A stretch of 64,000 nt of DNA from contig JAQUNC010000002.1 of assembly GCA_028717805.1 (NCBI GenBank), positions 1 to 64,000 of the forward strand. Reading direction: 5' to 3'. Below the pieces are notes generated by a model. That model did not search any database. It saw only the letters and a program-made list of their open reading frames with translations, and was not told the DNA's origin. Both the position numbers and the translations under genes were made by a program. The DNA comes from Atribacterota bacterium. GTDB taxonomy: Bacteria; Atribacterota; Phoenicimicrobiia; Phoenicimicrobiales; Stramentimicrobiaceae. Shown here piece by piece: positions 48,687-58,359 of this stretch. Each line of letters opens with the position of its first letter. The first letter of the stretch is position 1.

Positions 48687-51600
48687 CTAATTTTTGCCAG
48701 AATCTTCATTTTCCAGCCATATCCTGGTTTGGATTAAACAATCCTTTATTTCTTTGACTAATCCTTTATTATATTTTACTCTTAATTGTTCATCGACATA
48801 ATGGTGATATGTTCTTGTGCCAGATTTAAAATGAATTATAACTCGATTTGTTCCAGGGTATTTTTGTAATATTTCTTTTAAATCATCTAATTTCTCCGGT
48901 TCAAGCCCATCTACATCTACTTCTATATGTAAATTGTGCTGGCTTTTTACTTTTTTCTTTCCCATGGTTAAATTGTTTTTCTGATATTCATTAATCGGGA
49001 TGATTGTCTCTGCCAATAACTTCATATTTACTTCCATAGCATCCAGACGTCCTTCTACTATAACCACGTTCTCTTCCCTGAGCACTTCTTTGAACTCCTC
49101 AAAGGTTTTTGGAAAAACAATAATTTCAATAGTACCATGCAAATCCTCCAGGGAAAAATAAGCCATTATATTTCCATTTTTGGTAGACTTCCTTCTTATA
49201 TTGGTAATTACACCTCCCAGAATGACATGGCTTTTATCAGAAAAATCTTCCAGGTTAGTAGAATCAGCATTGACAAGCTCAGTCAATTTTTCCTGATAAT
49301 CCTCTAAAGGATGATGGGAAAGATAAAAACCAAGAGTTTCCTTTTCCATAGTTAAAAGTTCCTGGTCGGTAAATTCTGGCACTGCTGTCAAATTAAAGGT
49401 ATCCTGAAGATCGTTCACAAGACCATCATTTTTTACCATAAAAAGGCTGGTCTGACCATTTCTTTTTTCTTTTTGCCTATCCTGAGCTATCTGAATTGAC
49501 CTTTCTAAAATTGACAATAATTGAGCCCTAGAAGCTTTAAGTGAATCAAAAGCACCGCATTTTATTAAACTCTCTACAACCCTCCTATTGATGGTCTTTA
49601 AATCCACTCTCTGGCAAAAATCAATTAGAGATGAAAATAAACCACTTTCTCTTCTTTCTTTAATAATACTTTCAACCGCAGCCCTACCCACATTCTTAAC
49701 CGCTGCCAGACCAAAACGTATGGTTTGTTTATCTACCACAGTAAAATCAATCAAGCTTTCATTGATATCTGGGGGTAATATTTTCAAGCCTATATTCTGG
49801 CACTCTTTAATATATTTCACCACCTTATCAGTATTTTGCATAATACTGGTAAGTAATGCTGCCATATATTCTACAGGATAATGCGCTTTAAGATAGGCAG
49901 TCTGATAAGATAGAAAAGCATAGGAAACACTATGAGATTTGTTAAATCCATATCCGGCAAAATAAGCAATAAGATCGTATATATCTTCAGCAGTCTTTTT
50001 CTCAATATCATTTTTAACAGCACCTTCGATGAATTGTTTTTGCTGTTTTTTCATTACTTCTTTTATCTTTTTGCCCATTGCCTTCCTTAAAATGTCTGCC
50101 TGACCGAGGGAGTAGCCTGCCAATTGACTGGCAATTTGCATAACCTGTTCCTGATAGACAATTACCCCATAAGTATCCCTTAAAATTGGTTCCAGTTTGG
50201 GATGTAGATATTTAATTTCTACCTTCCCTTTTTTCCGATTTATAAAATCATCAATCATACCACTCCCTAAGGGACCAGGTCTAAATAGTGCTAACAGGGC
50301 AGTTATATCTTCAATATTCTTCGGTTCCATTCGCTTTACCAGGTCTGTCATTCCAGAACTTTCTAATTGAAAGATGCCGCAACATTCTCCTTTTGCCAGG
50401 ATTTCATAGACCTTCTCATCATCTAAGGATATTTCATCTATATTTATTATTTCACCCCTGGTTTTCTTAATAATTTTTATAGTATTGTTAATCACCGAGA
50501 GAGTCCTCAATCCCAGGAAATCCATTTTTAATAATCCCAGTGATTCTAAATCTTCAGCTGCATATTGGGTAGAAATTTCCCCTTCAGATGTTAGTTGGAG
50601 AGGAACAAAATTAGTCAATGATTCTCGAGATAGGACCACTCCAGCAGCATGTGTGGAAGCATGACGGGATAAACCTTCTAATTTTGATGATATTTCAATC
50701 ATCTTCTTAATGATAGCATCGTTTTCCATTCTATTTTTTAATTCAGGTTCAATCTGTAATGCTTTCTCTATGGTCATCTTGGGATCCATAGGAATAAGTT
50801 TAGCAATCTTATCCACTTGCCCATAGGGAATACCCAGAGCTCTACCCACATCTCTAATTACTGCTCGAGCAGCCATTGTTCCAAACGTAATAATCTGAGA
50901 AACTTTATCACGCCCATATTTTTTACTGACATATTCAATTACTTCTCCTCTTCCCTCGAAACTAAAATCAATATCAAAATCGGGCATACTGATTCTTTCT
51001 GGATTGAGGAATCTTTCGAAGAGCAGGTTATAATCGAGAGGATTAATATTAGTAATATTCAGACAATAAGCTACCAGACTACCAGCTGCTGAACCCCTTC
51101 CCGGACCAACCATTATATTATGTTTTTTAGCATAATTAACGAAGTCCCATACAATTAAGAAATAAGTAGCGAAACCCATTTTTTTTATAATAGACAATTC
51201 ATAATCCAAACGATCCTTAATTTCACCTTCAAGATGTGTAAATTTTCTTATTGCTCCTTCATAACATAGTTGCTTTAAATAATCATAATCAGTAAGGTTT
51301 TCCGGTAAGCTAAAATCAGGTAGATGGGCATTTTGAAAATCTATTTCCAGAGTACACTCCTGAGCAATTTTGCAGGTATTATCCAGTGCCTCAGAAATAT
51401 CAGCAAAATGTTGCTGCATCTCTTCCTGGGTATTAAAATAAAAATCATCAGTACTAAATTTCATACGATCAGGATCATCAAGATTAGTAGCAGTTTGAAT
51501 ACATAATAAAATATCATGGGCTTCGTAATCTTCTTTGTCAATATAGTGTACATCATTGGTAGCCACCAGGGGAATCTGCAGTAAATTACCCAGTTTGACC

Positions 51601-52178
51601 AGTTCCTGATTAACCTTAATTTGTTCTGGCATAGTATTGTTTTGTAACTCCAGATAAAAATTACCCTTACCAAATATTTCCTGATAGGATAGGGCTAATT
51701 CCTGAGCTTCAGTAAAATTATTTTGTAATATAAGGCGGGGTATTTCTCCTTTCAGGCAAGCTGATAGCCCAATAAGCCCTTCACTGTATTCTCTTAATAT
51801 TTCTTTATCTATCCTCGGTTTATAATAGAAGCCTTCCAGAAATGATTTGGTAACTAATTGAATAAGGTTCTGGTATCCAGTCTTGTTCTTGACCAGAAGA
51901 ATTAAATGACTTGGTGATTCCTTCTTACCATTGGATTTATCTTTTCTGCTATGAGGAGCAAGGTAAACTTCACAGCCAATTATTGGTTTAATATTATTGG
52001 CAACAGCTTCTTTATAAAACTGTATGGCGCCATACATAACTCCATGATCAGTCAGAGCTAAAGCAGACATATTATTTTCTTTGGCTTTTCTAATTAATTC
52101 TTTTATGCGGCATGCTCCATCCAGAAGACTGTACTCAGAATGAACATGTAGATGGACAAATCTTGATTTTTCAGACAT
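48687..52178 (-). CDS. dnaE: DNA polymerase III alpha subunit (DnaE)
   Basis: Replicative polymerase of the C family. The 1163 residues have an N-terminal PHP domain (LHVHSEYSLLDG), the polymerase core with GPGRGSAAGSLVAY and catalytic aspartates in PDFDIDF, a helix-hairpin-helix segment (INRRVVESLIKCGAFDSL), and a C-terminal OB-fold (about 990-1065, ILGGVITNIRR). No proofreading exonuclease is fused, so it is DnaE rather than PolC; which DnaE subtype is not settled. It converges on the tRNA-Leu gene. Confidence 0.97.
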   Translation of the reverse strand: MSEKSRFVHLHVHSEYSLLDGACRIKELIRKAKENNMSALALTDHGVMYGAIQFYKEAVANNIKPIIGCEVYLAPHSRKDKSNGKKESPSHLILLVKNKTGYQNLIQLVTKSFLEGFYYKPRIDKEILREYSEGLIGLSACLKGEIPRLILQNNFTEAQELALSYQEIFGKGNFYLELQNNTMPEQIKVNQELVKLGNLLQIPLVATNDVHYIDKEDYEAHDILLCIQTATNLDDPDRMKFSTDDFYFNTQEEMQQHFADISEALDNTCKIAQECTLEIDFQNAHLPDFSLPENLTDYDYLKQLCYEGAIRKFTHLEGEIKDRLDYELSIIKKMGFATYFLIVWDFVNYAKKHNIMVGPGRGSAAGSLVAYCLNITNINPLDYNLLFERFLNPERISMPDFDIDFSFEGRGEVIEYVSKKYGRDKVSQIITFGTMAARAVIRDVGRALGIPYGQVDKIAKLIPMDPKMTIEKALQIEPELKNRMENDAIIKKMIEISSKLEGLSRHASTHAAGVVLSRESLTNFVPLQLTSEGEISTQYAAEDLESLGLLKMDFLGLRTLSVINNTIKIIKKTRGEIINIDEISLDDEKVYEILAKGECCGIFQLESSGMTDLVKRMEPKNIEDITALLALFRPGPLGSGMIDDFINRKKGKVEIKYLHPKLEPILRDTYGVIVYQEQVMQIASQLAGYSLGQADILRKAMGKKIKEVMKKQQKQFIEGAVKNDIEKKTAEDIYDLIAYFAGYGFNKSHSVSYAFLSYQTAYLKAHYPVEYMAALLTSIMQNTDKVVKYIKECQNIGLKILPPDINESLIDFTVVDKQTIRFGLAAVKNVGRAAVESIIKERRESGLFSSLIDFCQRVDLKTINRRVVESLIKCGAFDSLKASRAQLLSILERSIQIAQDRQKEKRNGQTSLFMVKNDGLVNDLQDTFNLTAVPEFTDQELLTMEKETLGFYLSHHPLEDYQEKLTELVNADSTNLEDFSDKSHVILGGVITNIRRKSTKNGNIMAYFSLEDLHGTIEIIVFPKTFEEFKEVLREENVVIVEGRLDAMEVNMKLLAETIIPINEYQKNNLTMGKKKVKSQHNLHIEVDVDGLEPEKLDDLKEILQKYPGTNRVIIHFKSGTRTYHHYVDEQLRVKYNKGLVKEIKDCLIQTRIWLENEDSGKN

Positions 52179-52342
52179 ACTTTTTTCTCGCTTTTAAAGG
52201 GTTAAAGAGGTTCGCTCAAAACTTATAAGAACAACCTAAAAGAAATTTTTAAAAGTAGCAAAATCTATCACCTTAAAGATATTATATACTAATTTGAATT
52301 GGTTTTCACACTAAAAGCCAATTAATTGGCAAACAAATTAGC

Positions 52343-52380
52343 AATATTATGGGAAGCCAATCGAGGCTTCCCATAATATT
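52343..52380. terminator. Hairpin downstream of pfp
   Basis: A perfect 16-bp stem, AATATTATGGGAAGCC (52343-52358) with its complement at 52365-52380 and a 6-base loop, lies 78 bases after the phosphofructokinase stop and ahead of dnaE. The T-run after it is weak on both strands. It is most likely a terminator or transcript-end stabiliser. Confidence 0.65.
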
Positions 52381-52457
52381 TTATCTTCTATTGTTTATTA
52401 TTAATTAAATATGTTGCTCTAAATAAAAATATACCAAACCATTACATTTTTTTATTA

Positions 52458-53489
52458 TTACTTAAAGAATATTTTGGCAAAACTAATCCATTCTTTATTT
52501 ACTATCTTAATTTCCCTGGTAGCTTCCTCTAGAGGTACTGAAATAATCTTATTGCCCTTCATTGCTGCCATTTTTCCAAAATCTTTCTTTTCAATTAATT
52601 CCATTGCTCTTACTCCGGTACGCAAACCCAGGATTCTATCGAATATCGTTGGATTGCCACCTCTCTGCATATGCCCAATTACGGCATGTCTGGTTTCTAG
52701 ACCGGTTTTCTCGCTAATTACATCACCTAAAGACTGACCAATTTCTCTTTTTTTTAAAATCATATGTCCAAACTGGTCTAATTCTTCCCGACCAGCATTA
52801 ACACCTGGTAATTCAACACCTTCTGATACTACCACCAGAGCATATTTTTTTCTGGAATAAACACGCTGAAGTTGTTTGCACATCTCGTCAATATCCGGTT
52901 TTTCTTCTGGAAGCAATATCCAGTCTGCTCCAGAGGCCAGCCCGGTATACAGGGCAACCCAACCGGCATGCCTACCCATAACTTCCAGTATCATGACCCT
53001 GTGATGAGATTTTCCAGTATCTTCCAGACTCTTCATTGCTTCCACCGCTCTGGTGACAGAACTATCAAAGCCAAAGGTAAAATCAGTAGATGATAGATCA
53101 TTATCCATGGTTTTAGGTGCTCCTACAACATTTACCTTGTACTCTTTAAATAGATTTTGCGCGACTCCCAGGGTATCCTCGCCTCCCATTGCCAGAACAG
53201 CATCCAGACCATAATTCTTTATAGTATTCAATACTCTTTCTACTCCGCTTTCCACCTTAAAGGGGTTGGTGCGAGAAGTTCCAAGAATAGTACCGGCTTT
53301 ATCTATTAACTCTTCTACATCCTGTAAATGAATTTTAAAAAGATTACCATCAATTAAACCCCTCCAACCATCTCTGATGCCAAATACTTCATAATGAAAA
53401 TCATAGGCTCGATAAACTGCACCACGAATGGCTGGGTTAAGCCCACAACAATCTCCTCCACCTGTTAAAATACCAATTCTTTTAGACAT
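52458..53489 (-). CDS. pfp: 6-phosphofructokinase, probably pyrophosphate-dependent
   Basis: Phosphorylates fructose-6-phosphate. The 343 residues fit the PfkA fold: GGGDCCGLNPAIRG, MGGEDTLG, PKTMDNDL and MQRGGNPT. At the two positions that decide the donor, residue 105 is Asp (GGED) and residue 126 is Lys (PKT). ATP enzymes have Gly at both places; Asp and Lys are the marks of the PPi-dependent enzymes, of the GGEDT group known from Amycolatopsis and Dictyoglomus. PPi use is therefore likely and would make the step reversible. It is 43 bases downstream of fba on the same strand. Confidence 0.9.
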   Translation of the reverse strand: MSKRIGILTGGGDCCGLNPAIRGAVYRAYDFHYEVFGIRDGWRGLIDGNLFKIHLQDVEELIDKAGTILGTSRTNPFKVESGVERVLNTIKNYGLDAVLAMGGEDTLGVAQNLFKEYKVNVVGAPKTMDNDLSSTDFTFGFDSSVTRAVEAMKSLEDTGKSHHRVMILEVMGRHAGWVALYTGLASGADWILLPEEKPDIDEMCKQLQRVYSRKKYALVVVSEGVELPGVNAGREELDQFGHMILKKREIGQSLGDVISEKTGLETRHAVIGHMQRGGNPTIFDRILGLRTGVRAMELIEKKDFGKMAAMKGNKIISVPLEEATREIKIVNKEWISFAKIFFK

Positions 53490-53532
53490 CTTTTACTCCC
53501 TTTATTCGTATATCTATATTCATTCTAAATCA

Positions 53533-54399
53533 CTATACTCTATTATGACAACCTAATACTCTAATACGGTCTCTAATAACTTTCTTTGCTGCCTCTTTGG
53601 CAACCCCCAGAACCTTCCGAGGATCTATTTCATTAGAGTTCTTATCAAGATAATCCTGGATTGCCCTGGTAAAAGCCATCCGTATCCTGGTATCTATGTT
53701 AATCTTGCATATTCCTGCAGCAATTCCTTTTTTTACTTCTTCATCACTTGCTCCAGAGGCTCCATGTAACACCAGGGGAATGCCAGTTAAATCTCTAATC
53801 TTTTCGATGCGAGGTATATCCAATTCAGCAATAGGTTCTCGACATCCATGAATTGTCCCCACCGCCGCAGCTAAAGAATCAATAGCTGTTAACTTGACAA
53901 ACTTGTCCGCTTCTTCCGGATCAGCCATAAATTCCTTTATTTTCTCTCGTGCTATTCCTGGTTCATCACTGGAATCCATCTTCCCAATCTGCCCGATTTC
54001 AGCCTCTACCGGAATATCGCAAGAATGTGCCATTTCTACTACCTTTTTAGTTAAAGCAACATTTTCAGCAAATGGTAATTTGGAACCATCAAACATCAAT
54101 GAGGTAAATCCAGCTCTTAAACATCTGATATTTTGATAATAATCGGTCCCGTGATCCAGATGTAAAACAACTGGTATAAAAGTCCTTTCCGCCAATACCT
54201 TTACCATGCCAACTATCATATCTAAACCAGCATATTTAATAGCTCCTTGGGAAGCCTGTACTATCACTGGCGCTCTTTCTTCTTCAGCAGTTTCTATGAT
54301 TGCCTGTACTATCTCCATATTATTGGCATTAAAGGCACCCACAGCATAATGGTTTTTTTGAGCATCTATTAATATTTCTTTGCTTGTTACTAAGGGCAT
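53533..54399 (-). CDS. fba: Fructose-1,6-bisphosphate aldolase, class II
   Basis: Zinc enzyme that splits fructose-1,6-bisphosphate to two triose phosphates. The 288 residues are typical of the short class IIB group, with HLDHGTDY (catalytic Asp and zinc His), a zinc Glu in EAEIGQIG, TIHGCREP, and LVLHGASGASDEE. GTIHG and NIDTRIR bind the phosphates. The tagatose-bisphosphate aldolases are close relatives, but the neighbour pfp supports the glycolytic role. AGGAG lies 6 bases before ATG. Confidence 0.94.
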   Translation of the reverse strand: MPLVTSKEILIDAQKNHYAVGAFNANNMEIVQAIIETAEEERAPVIVQASQGAIKYAGLDMIVGMVKVLAERTFIPVVLHLDHGTDYYQNIRCLRAGFTSLMFDGSKLPFAENVALTKKVVEMAHSCDIPVEAEIGQIGKMDSSDEPGIAREKIKEFMADPEEADKFVKLTAIDSLAAAVGTIHGCREPIAELDIPRIEKIRDLTGIPLVLHGASGASDEEVKKGIAAGICKINIDTRIRMAFTRAIQDYLDKNSNEIDPRKVLGVAKEAAKKVIRDRIRVLGCHNRV

Positions 54400-54769
54400 A
54401 AAATTCTCCTTTCTATCTCCTTCTTATTCGTCATTTATAATATTTTATAGAAAGTTTTCAGTAATACTAAACAAAATAATCCACTTGAATAATAAGTAGG
54501 AAAAAATTTATTTACATTTTATTATTATATATATCTTAAAGGCTTATTGCAATTAATATTTTACTTTGGGAGTATATACTAAATTTTTGGAAGCAGCAAA
54601 TTAATATATATTAAATAGTTTATCATATATTATAATTTGACATCTCAATAATATTTGAGAAATATAATAATTAGTGCTATATTCGTATTATCTTAAAGTC
54701 AAATCCAATGTGGGTGTGCTATGAACTGTCTTTTTTAAGAAAGAAAAAAAGAAAAGAAAGGAGAATAAG
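54400..54769. other. Divergent promoter region between fba and hflK (370 bases)
   Basis: No gene. It must hold promoters for fba (minus) and hflK (plus). On the plus strand TTGACA (54637-54642) and TATAAT (54663-54668) are 20 bases apart with a dyad between them; see the hflK promoter entry. An AGGAG ribosome site lies 7 bases ahead of the hflK ATG. Confidence 0.6.
54637..54668 (+). promoter_or_regulatory. Possible long-spacer promoter of hflKC with internal dyad
   Basis: TTGACA and TATAAT are both perfect but lie 20 bases apart instead of 17. The spacer contains TCTCAA-TAATAT-TTGAGA (54643-54660), a perfect 6-bp inverted repeat. Such an arrangement is typical of MerR-type activated promoters, where a regulator twists the spacer. 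No merR-like gene is in the window. It could also be a chance pair of boxes. Confidence 0.4.
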
Positions 54770-55777
54770 ATGAACGATTTTAGAGATGATGCTGGGGAAA
54801 AAATAATTAATATAGCTGAAAAAATTCCAAAAATAACATTTGGTAAAAAATTTTTAAAGCTATTGATTCTAATTTTAGTTATTTTATACCTGGTTAGCGG
54901 TATTTACATTGTTCAACCTAATGAACAAGGAGTAGTCAGGCGTTTCGGAAAATTTAACAGATTAGATAGTCCAGGTCTTCATTATCACCTGCCCTTTCCC
55001 TTTGAATCAGCAGTAACACCTTCAGTTACAGAGGTAAAAAGGATTGAAATTGGTTTTCGGACTGTTCGTGATAGTTATATTGAAGTCCAGGAGGAAGCTC
55101 TTATGCTTACCGGGGATGAAAATATTGTTAGTGCCGAGGCCATTGTGCAGTACCGAATTAAAAATGCTGCTGATTACCTTTTTAATATAATTGAACCTGA
55201 GCTCACTGTTAAAAACGCCTCTGAAGCTGCACTTAGACAGGTAATCGGAAGTCGTAAAATTGATGATGCCTTAACCGAAGGCAAATACGAAATACAGGAG
55301 GAGACAAGGTTGCTTATCCAGGAGTTACTTGATATCTACCAATCTGGAATTTTAGCAATTGCCGTCCAATTACAGGATGTTAATCCTCCTACTGAGGTAT
55401 CAGCTGCTTTTAAGGATGTAGCCAGCGCTAAAGAAGATAAAAGTAAATTCATCAATGAAGCAGAAGGTTATCGCAATGACATCATTCCCAAAGCCAGAGG
55501 AGAAGCGGCTAGAATTATAAAAGAGGCAGAAGGTTATAAAATCGAGAGAATAAGAAAAGCAGAAGGTGATGTGGCTAAATTTAATCAGATCTTAGCTGAA
55601 TACCAGAAGGGAAAAGAGGTTACTAAATACCGCTTATATATCGAAACAATGGAAAAAATATTACCAAATATGAATAAATTTATCATAGAAGAAACGGAAA
55701 ATAATGTGTTAAAACTGTTGCCCTTGAATGAACCACTGGTCCAGGACTTAATTAGAAAGGAGGTTGAGCAAAAATGA
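54770..55777 (+). CDS. hflK: HflK-like SPFH membrane protein
   Basis: With HflC forms a membrane cage around the FtsH protease and affects membrane-protein turnover. The 335 residues have an N-terminal cytoplasmic piece, one membrane helix (about 30-47), then the SPFH/band 7 domain (about 48-220), beginning VQPNEQGVVRRFGKF, and a long helical region rich in EAEGY repeats. It overlaps hflC by four bases (ATGA). No ftsH is in the window. Confidence 0.92.
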   Translation: MNDFRDDAGEKIINIAEKIPKITFGKKFLKLLILILVILYLVSGIYIVQPNEQGVVRRFGKFNRLDSPGLHYHLPFPFESAVTPSVTEVKRIEIGFRTVRDSYIEVQEEALMLTGDENIVSAEAIVQYRIKNAADYLFNIIEPELTVKNASEAALRQVIGSRKIDDALTEGKYEIQEETRLLIQELLDIYQSGILAIAVQLQDVNPPTEVSAAFKDVASAKEDKSKFINEAEGYRNDIIPKARGEAARIIKEAEGYKIERIRKAEGDVAKFNQILAEYQKGKEVTKYRLYIETMEKILPNMNKFIIEETENNVLKLLPLNEPLVQDLIRKEVEQK

Positions 55778-56628
55778 GAAAAAGTTTAATATTTATTTGC
55801 TTAATTTTGATTATCCTTTTGGCAAATTTTACCCTTTTCATTATTGATGAAACAAAACAGGCTATAGTTCTGCAATTTGGTAAGCCAATCAGGGTTATTC
55901 GAGAAGCAGGTTTGCACATGAGAATTCCCTTTATTCAAAATGTAATCCTCTTTGAGTCTAGGTTGCTTGTTTACGATGCTCCTCCTACTGAGATAATTAC
56001 CCGAGATAAGAAAACCCTAATTCTCGATAATTACGCCCGCTGGAAAATTGCTGATCCCCTACTTTTTATGCAAACAGTCAGAGATATTAATGGAGCGCAA
56101 GCTAGATTGGATGATATCATTTATTCTGAATTAAGAGTGGATCTGGGTAAATTCGATATGAGCGAAATCGTCTCCTCAAAAAGAACTGAAATTATGGAAA
56201 CTGTTACCGAACGCAGTAATGAAAAATCTATGGAATATGGAATAAATATTATTGATGTAAGAATAAAACGTGCAGATTTGCCTCCGGAAAATGAACAAAA
56301 TATTTATGCCAGAATGGAAGCTGAACGGGACAGAATCGCCAAGCAATATCGAGCAGAAGGCATGGAAGAATCCGCCAAAATTATGGCAGAAACAGAAAGA
56401 GAAAAAACTGTAATACTGGCTGAGGCATACCGAGAAGCTCAGCAGTTAAGAGGTGAAGGCGAGGCAGAGGCAATTCGAATATATGCAGAAAGTTTTAATC
56501 AGGATGCAGAGTTCTATCAATTCCTTAGAACTCTGGAATCTTACCAAAACAGCTTGGGAGAAAATACCACTATTCTGTTATCATCTAAAAATGAATACTT
56601 TCAATATATTAACAATATACGAGATTGA
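55774..56628 (+). CDS. hflC: HflC-like SPFH membrane protein
   Basis: Partner of HflK. The 284 residues start with a membrane helix (about 4-22) followed by the band 7 domain (FIIDETKQAIVLQFGKP, GLHMRIPFIQNV) and a charged helical region (EREKTVILAEAYREAQQLRG). The domain order and the pairing with hflK fit the HflKC family. It is a little shorter than E. coli HflC. The gene converges on the RNase H fusion gene, with a shared hairpin between. Confidence 0.92.
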   Translation: MRKSLIFICLILIILLANFTLFIIDETKQAIVLQFGKPIRVIREAGLHMRIPFIQNVILFESRLLVYDAPPTEIITRDKKTLILDNYARWKIADPLLFMQTVRDINGAQARLDDIIYSELRVDLGKFDMSEIVSSKRTEIMETVTERSNEKSMEYGINIIDVRIKRADLPPENEQNIYARMEAERDRIAKQYRAEGMEESAKIMAETEREKTVILAEAYREAQQLRGEGEAEAIRIYAESFNQDAEFYQFLRTLESYQNSLGENTTILLSSKNEYFQYINNIRD

Positions 56629-56652
56629 AAATAAAATTATTACTCATTATTC

Positions 56653-56689
56653 AGGGTCTGACTATTTTAATAATTAATAGCCAGACCCT
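56653..56689. terminator. Hairpin between convergent hflC and the fusion gene
   Basis: AGGGTCTG (56653-56660) pairs with CAGACCCT (56682-56689), and, after one mismatch, CTATT with AATAG. It lies 25 bases after the hflC stop and 10 bases after the end of the opposing gene, so it may serve both. No strong T-run is present on either side. Confidence 0.65.
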
Positions 56690-56698
56690 AACATTTCA

Positions 56699-58348
56699 CT
56701 AATATCCCTCTGCAAGATCCACCCTGTTTTCTGGTTCTTGACCATGGAATATCCGTTTAATATTATGATATACCATCAATATGTTCTCTTCTATAGCTTT
56801 ATCGGTATAACCGGCATTATGTGGTGACATAATTAAATTAGGCAATTCTTGAAAGTCATATTTACTGGGTAATACAATCGGAGAATCTTTATCAGGATAT
56901 TGATACCAGGTATCAATTGCTGCTCCGGCTAAGGTTCCATTTTTAAGATGAAAATAGAGGGCTTTTTCATCAATAATCCTGCCCCGCCCAATATTAATAA
57001 GATATTTACCTTTCATCAGTTTTAATATTCGTTCATCAATCATGTTTTCTGTCTTTGGAGTCAATGGTAAGGCAATAATGATAAATTCTGATTGATTAAT
57101 AACATATGCCAATTGTTCAGTTGTACCCAAAAAGGCTAAGCCATATTTCTTATCCAGCATCTCTTCTTTCTTGAGAGAACGTTTAACTGCATATACCTTC
57201 ATACCCAAAGATAAGGCTCTTTTCGCAATTTCTAATCCGATTGAACCAAGACCAATAATACCTATGTTTCTTCCATAAAGTTGAATGGTTGGTTCCCCGG
57301 AAACGAATCCATGCCACTTACCCATTCTCAAATCACGGTCATTATTGATTAGATTTTTAGCTAGTGCTAATAACAGACCAATTGCATGCTCTGAAACAGC
57401 ATGGCTATTTCCATGAGTATTGCACACCGCTATATGGGAATAGTTTTTAAAAACCTCCAGATTTTGCTTATCTACTCCAGCAAAAGGTATTTGAAATAAT
57501 TTTAAGCCTTTAGCCTGACTGAGTTCAGATTCATTTAATTCTCCTCCTACTATCACCTCAGCAGAAGCAATCTGATTGTCCAATTGTTGCTTATTCCCAT
57601 TAGGAAAAACAATCTCTAGTGGAAGATGATACTCCTGATTATATCTACCCAATAATTCCATCCACCTACTAAAGCTAACCATTTTACTAAATATCAACAC
57701 CTTCATTTTTTTACCACCCTTATCCAATATCTGTTTTTCTTTCTCCTGTATATATTTTCGGGTTGCCACAATATGCTTGCATTCCAAATTCCATTGCCGG
57801 CAATGATTTTCAAAATCATAACAATCACATTCCGGAACTGTCAGGTTTACATGATATGTAGTTTTATTTTTTTTATTCTTGACTAAAAAATAATCCCCTT
57901 CCTCTTCTACCATTAAATCTTTGGAGGCAATAACTCTTTTATTCTGCTCCTCTTTAATTAATAGTTTTCTGGCTAATTGGTCAGCCATTTGATTATTTTC
58001 CCTTCTATTCCAAATAAAAAAGATGGGGATCTTAAATTCTTTAATTAATTCTTGAATCTTTTCATAAAGGGGAATCATTTTTTTGTTTTTTACCTTAAAT
58101 TGTCCGTTTAATTGTTTTACTATTAATTGACTATCGCAATAAAACTCAACTGAATCTGCCGGGATATTTTTTATTTCTTCCAGACCTCTGATCACTGCAC
58201 TATACTCAGCAATATTATTGGTACCCATTCCAATTATTTCATTGATTTTTTTCCATAACTGCCCATCTTTATAAATAACAACTCCAATAGCCATATTTCC
58301 AGGATTAGGAATACAGGAACCATCAACACGCAATAATAGTTTTGGCAT
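56699..58348 (-). CDS. RNase HI-SWIM-D-2-hydroxyacid dehydrogenase fusion (may be two genes)
   Basis: One 549-residue frame with three parts. Residues 1-130 are an RNase HI domain with complete acidic set D9, E48, D72, D123. Residues about 150-195 form a SWIM zinc finger, C174-x-C176-x13-C190-x-H192. From M215 a D-isomer 2-hydroxyacid dehydrogenase follows: NAD loop GIIGLGSIGLEIAKRA, GRGRIIDEKAL, catalytic His in SPHNAGYT; the usual Glu near DVFxxE is not obvious (IDTWYQYP). The junction is an A7 tract (57706-57712). With one A fewer, the first protein would end at TGA overlapping the ATG of the dehydrogenase, which has its own AAGGGTGG. So fusion, slippage or an error are all possible. The dehydrogenase substrate is unknown. 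Confidence 0.85.
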   Translation of the reverse strand: MPKLLLRVDGSCIPNPGNMAIGVVIYKDGQLWKKINEIIGMGTNNIAEYSAVIRGLEEIKNIPADSVEFYCDSQLIVKQLNGQFKVKNKKMIPLYEKIQELIKEFKIPIFFIWNRRENNQMADQLARKLLIKEEQNKRVIASKDLMVEEEGDYFLVKNKKNKTTYHVNLTVPECDCYDFENHCRQWNLECKHIVATRKYIQEKEKQILDKGGKKMKVLIFSKMVSFSRWMELLGRYNQEYHLPLEIVFPNGNKQQLDNQIASAEVIVGGELNESELSQAKGLKLFQIPFAGVDKQNLEVFKNYSHIAVCNTHGNSHAVSEHAIGLLLALAKNLINNDRDLRMGKWHGFVSGEPTIQLYGRNIGIIGLGSIGLEIAKRALSLGMKVYAVKRSLKKEEMLDKKYGLAFLGTTEQLAYVINQSEFIIIALPLTPKTENMIDERILKLMKGKYLINIGRGRIIDEKALYFHLKNGTLAGAAIDTWYQYPDKDSPIVLPSKYDFQELPNLIMSPHNAGYTDKAIEENILMVYHNIKRIFHGQEPENRVDLAEGY

Positions 58349-58359
58349 AAATACCTCTT

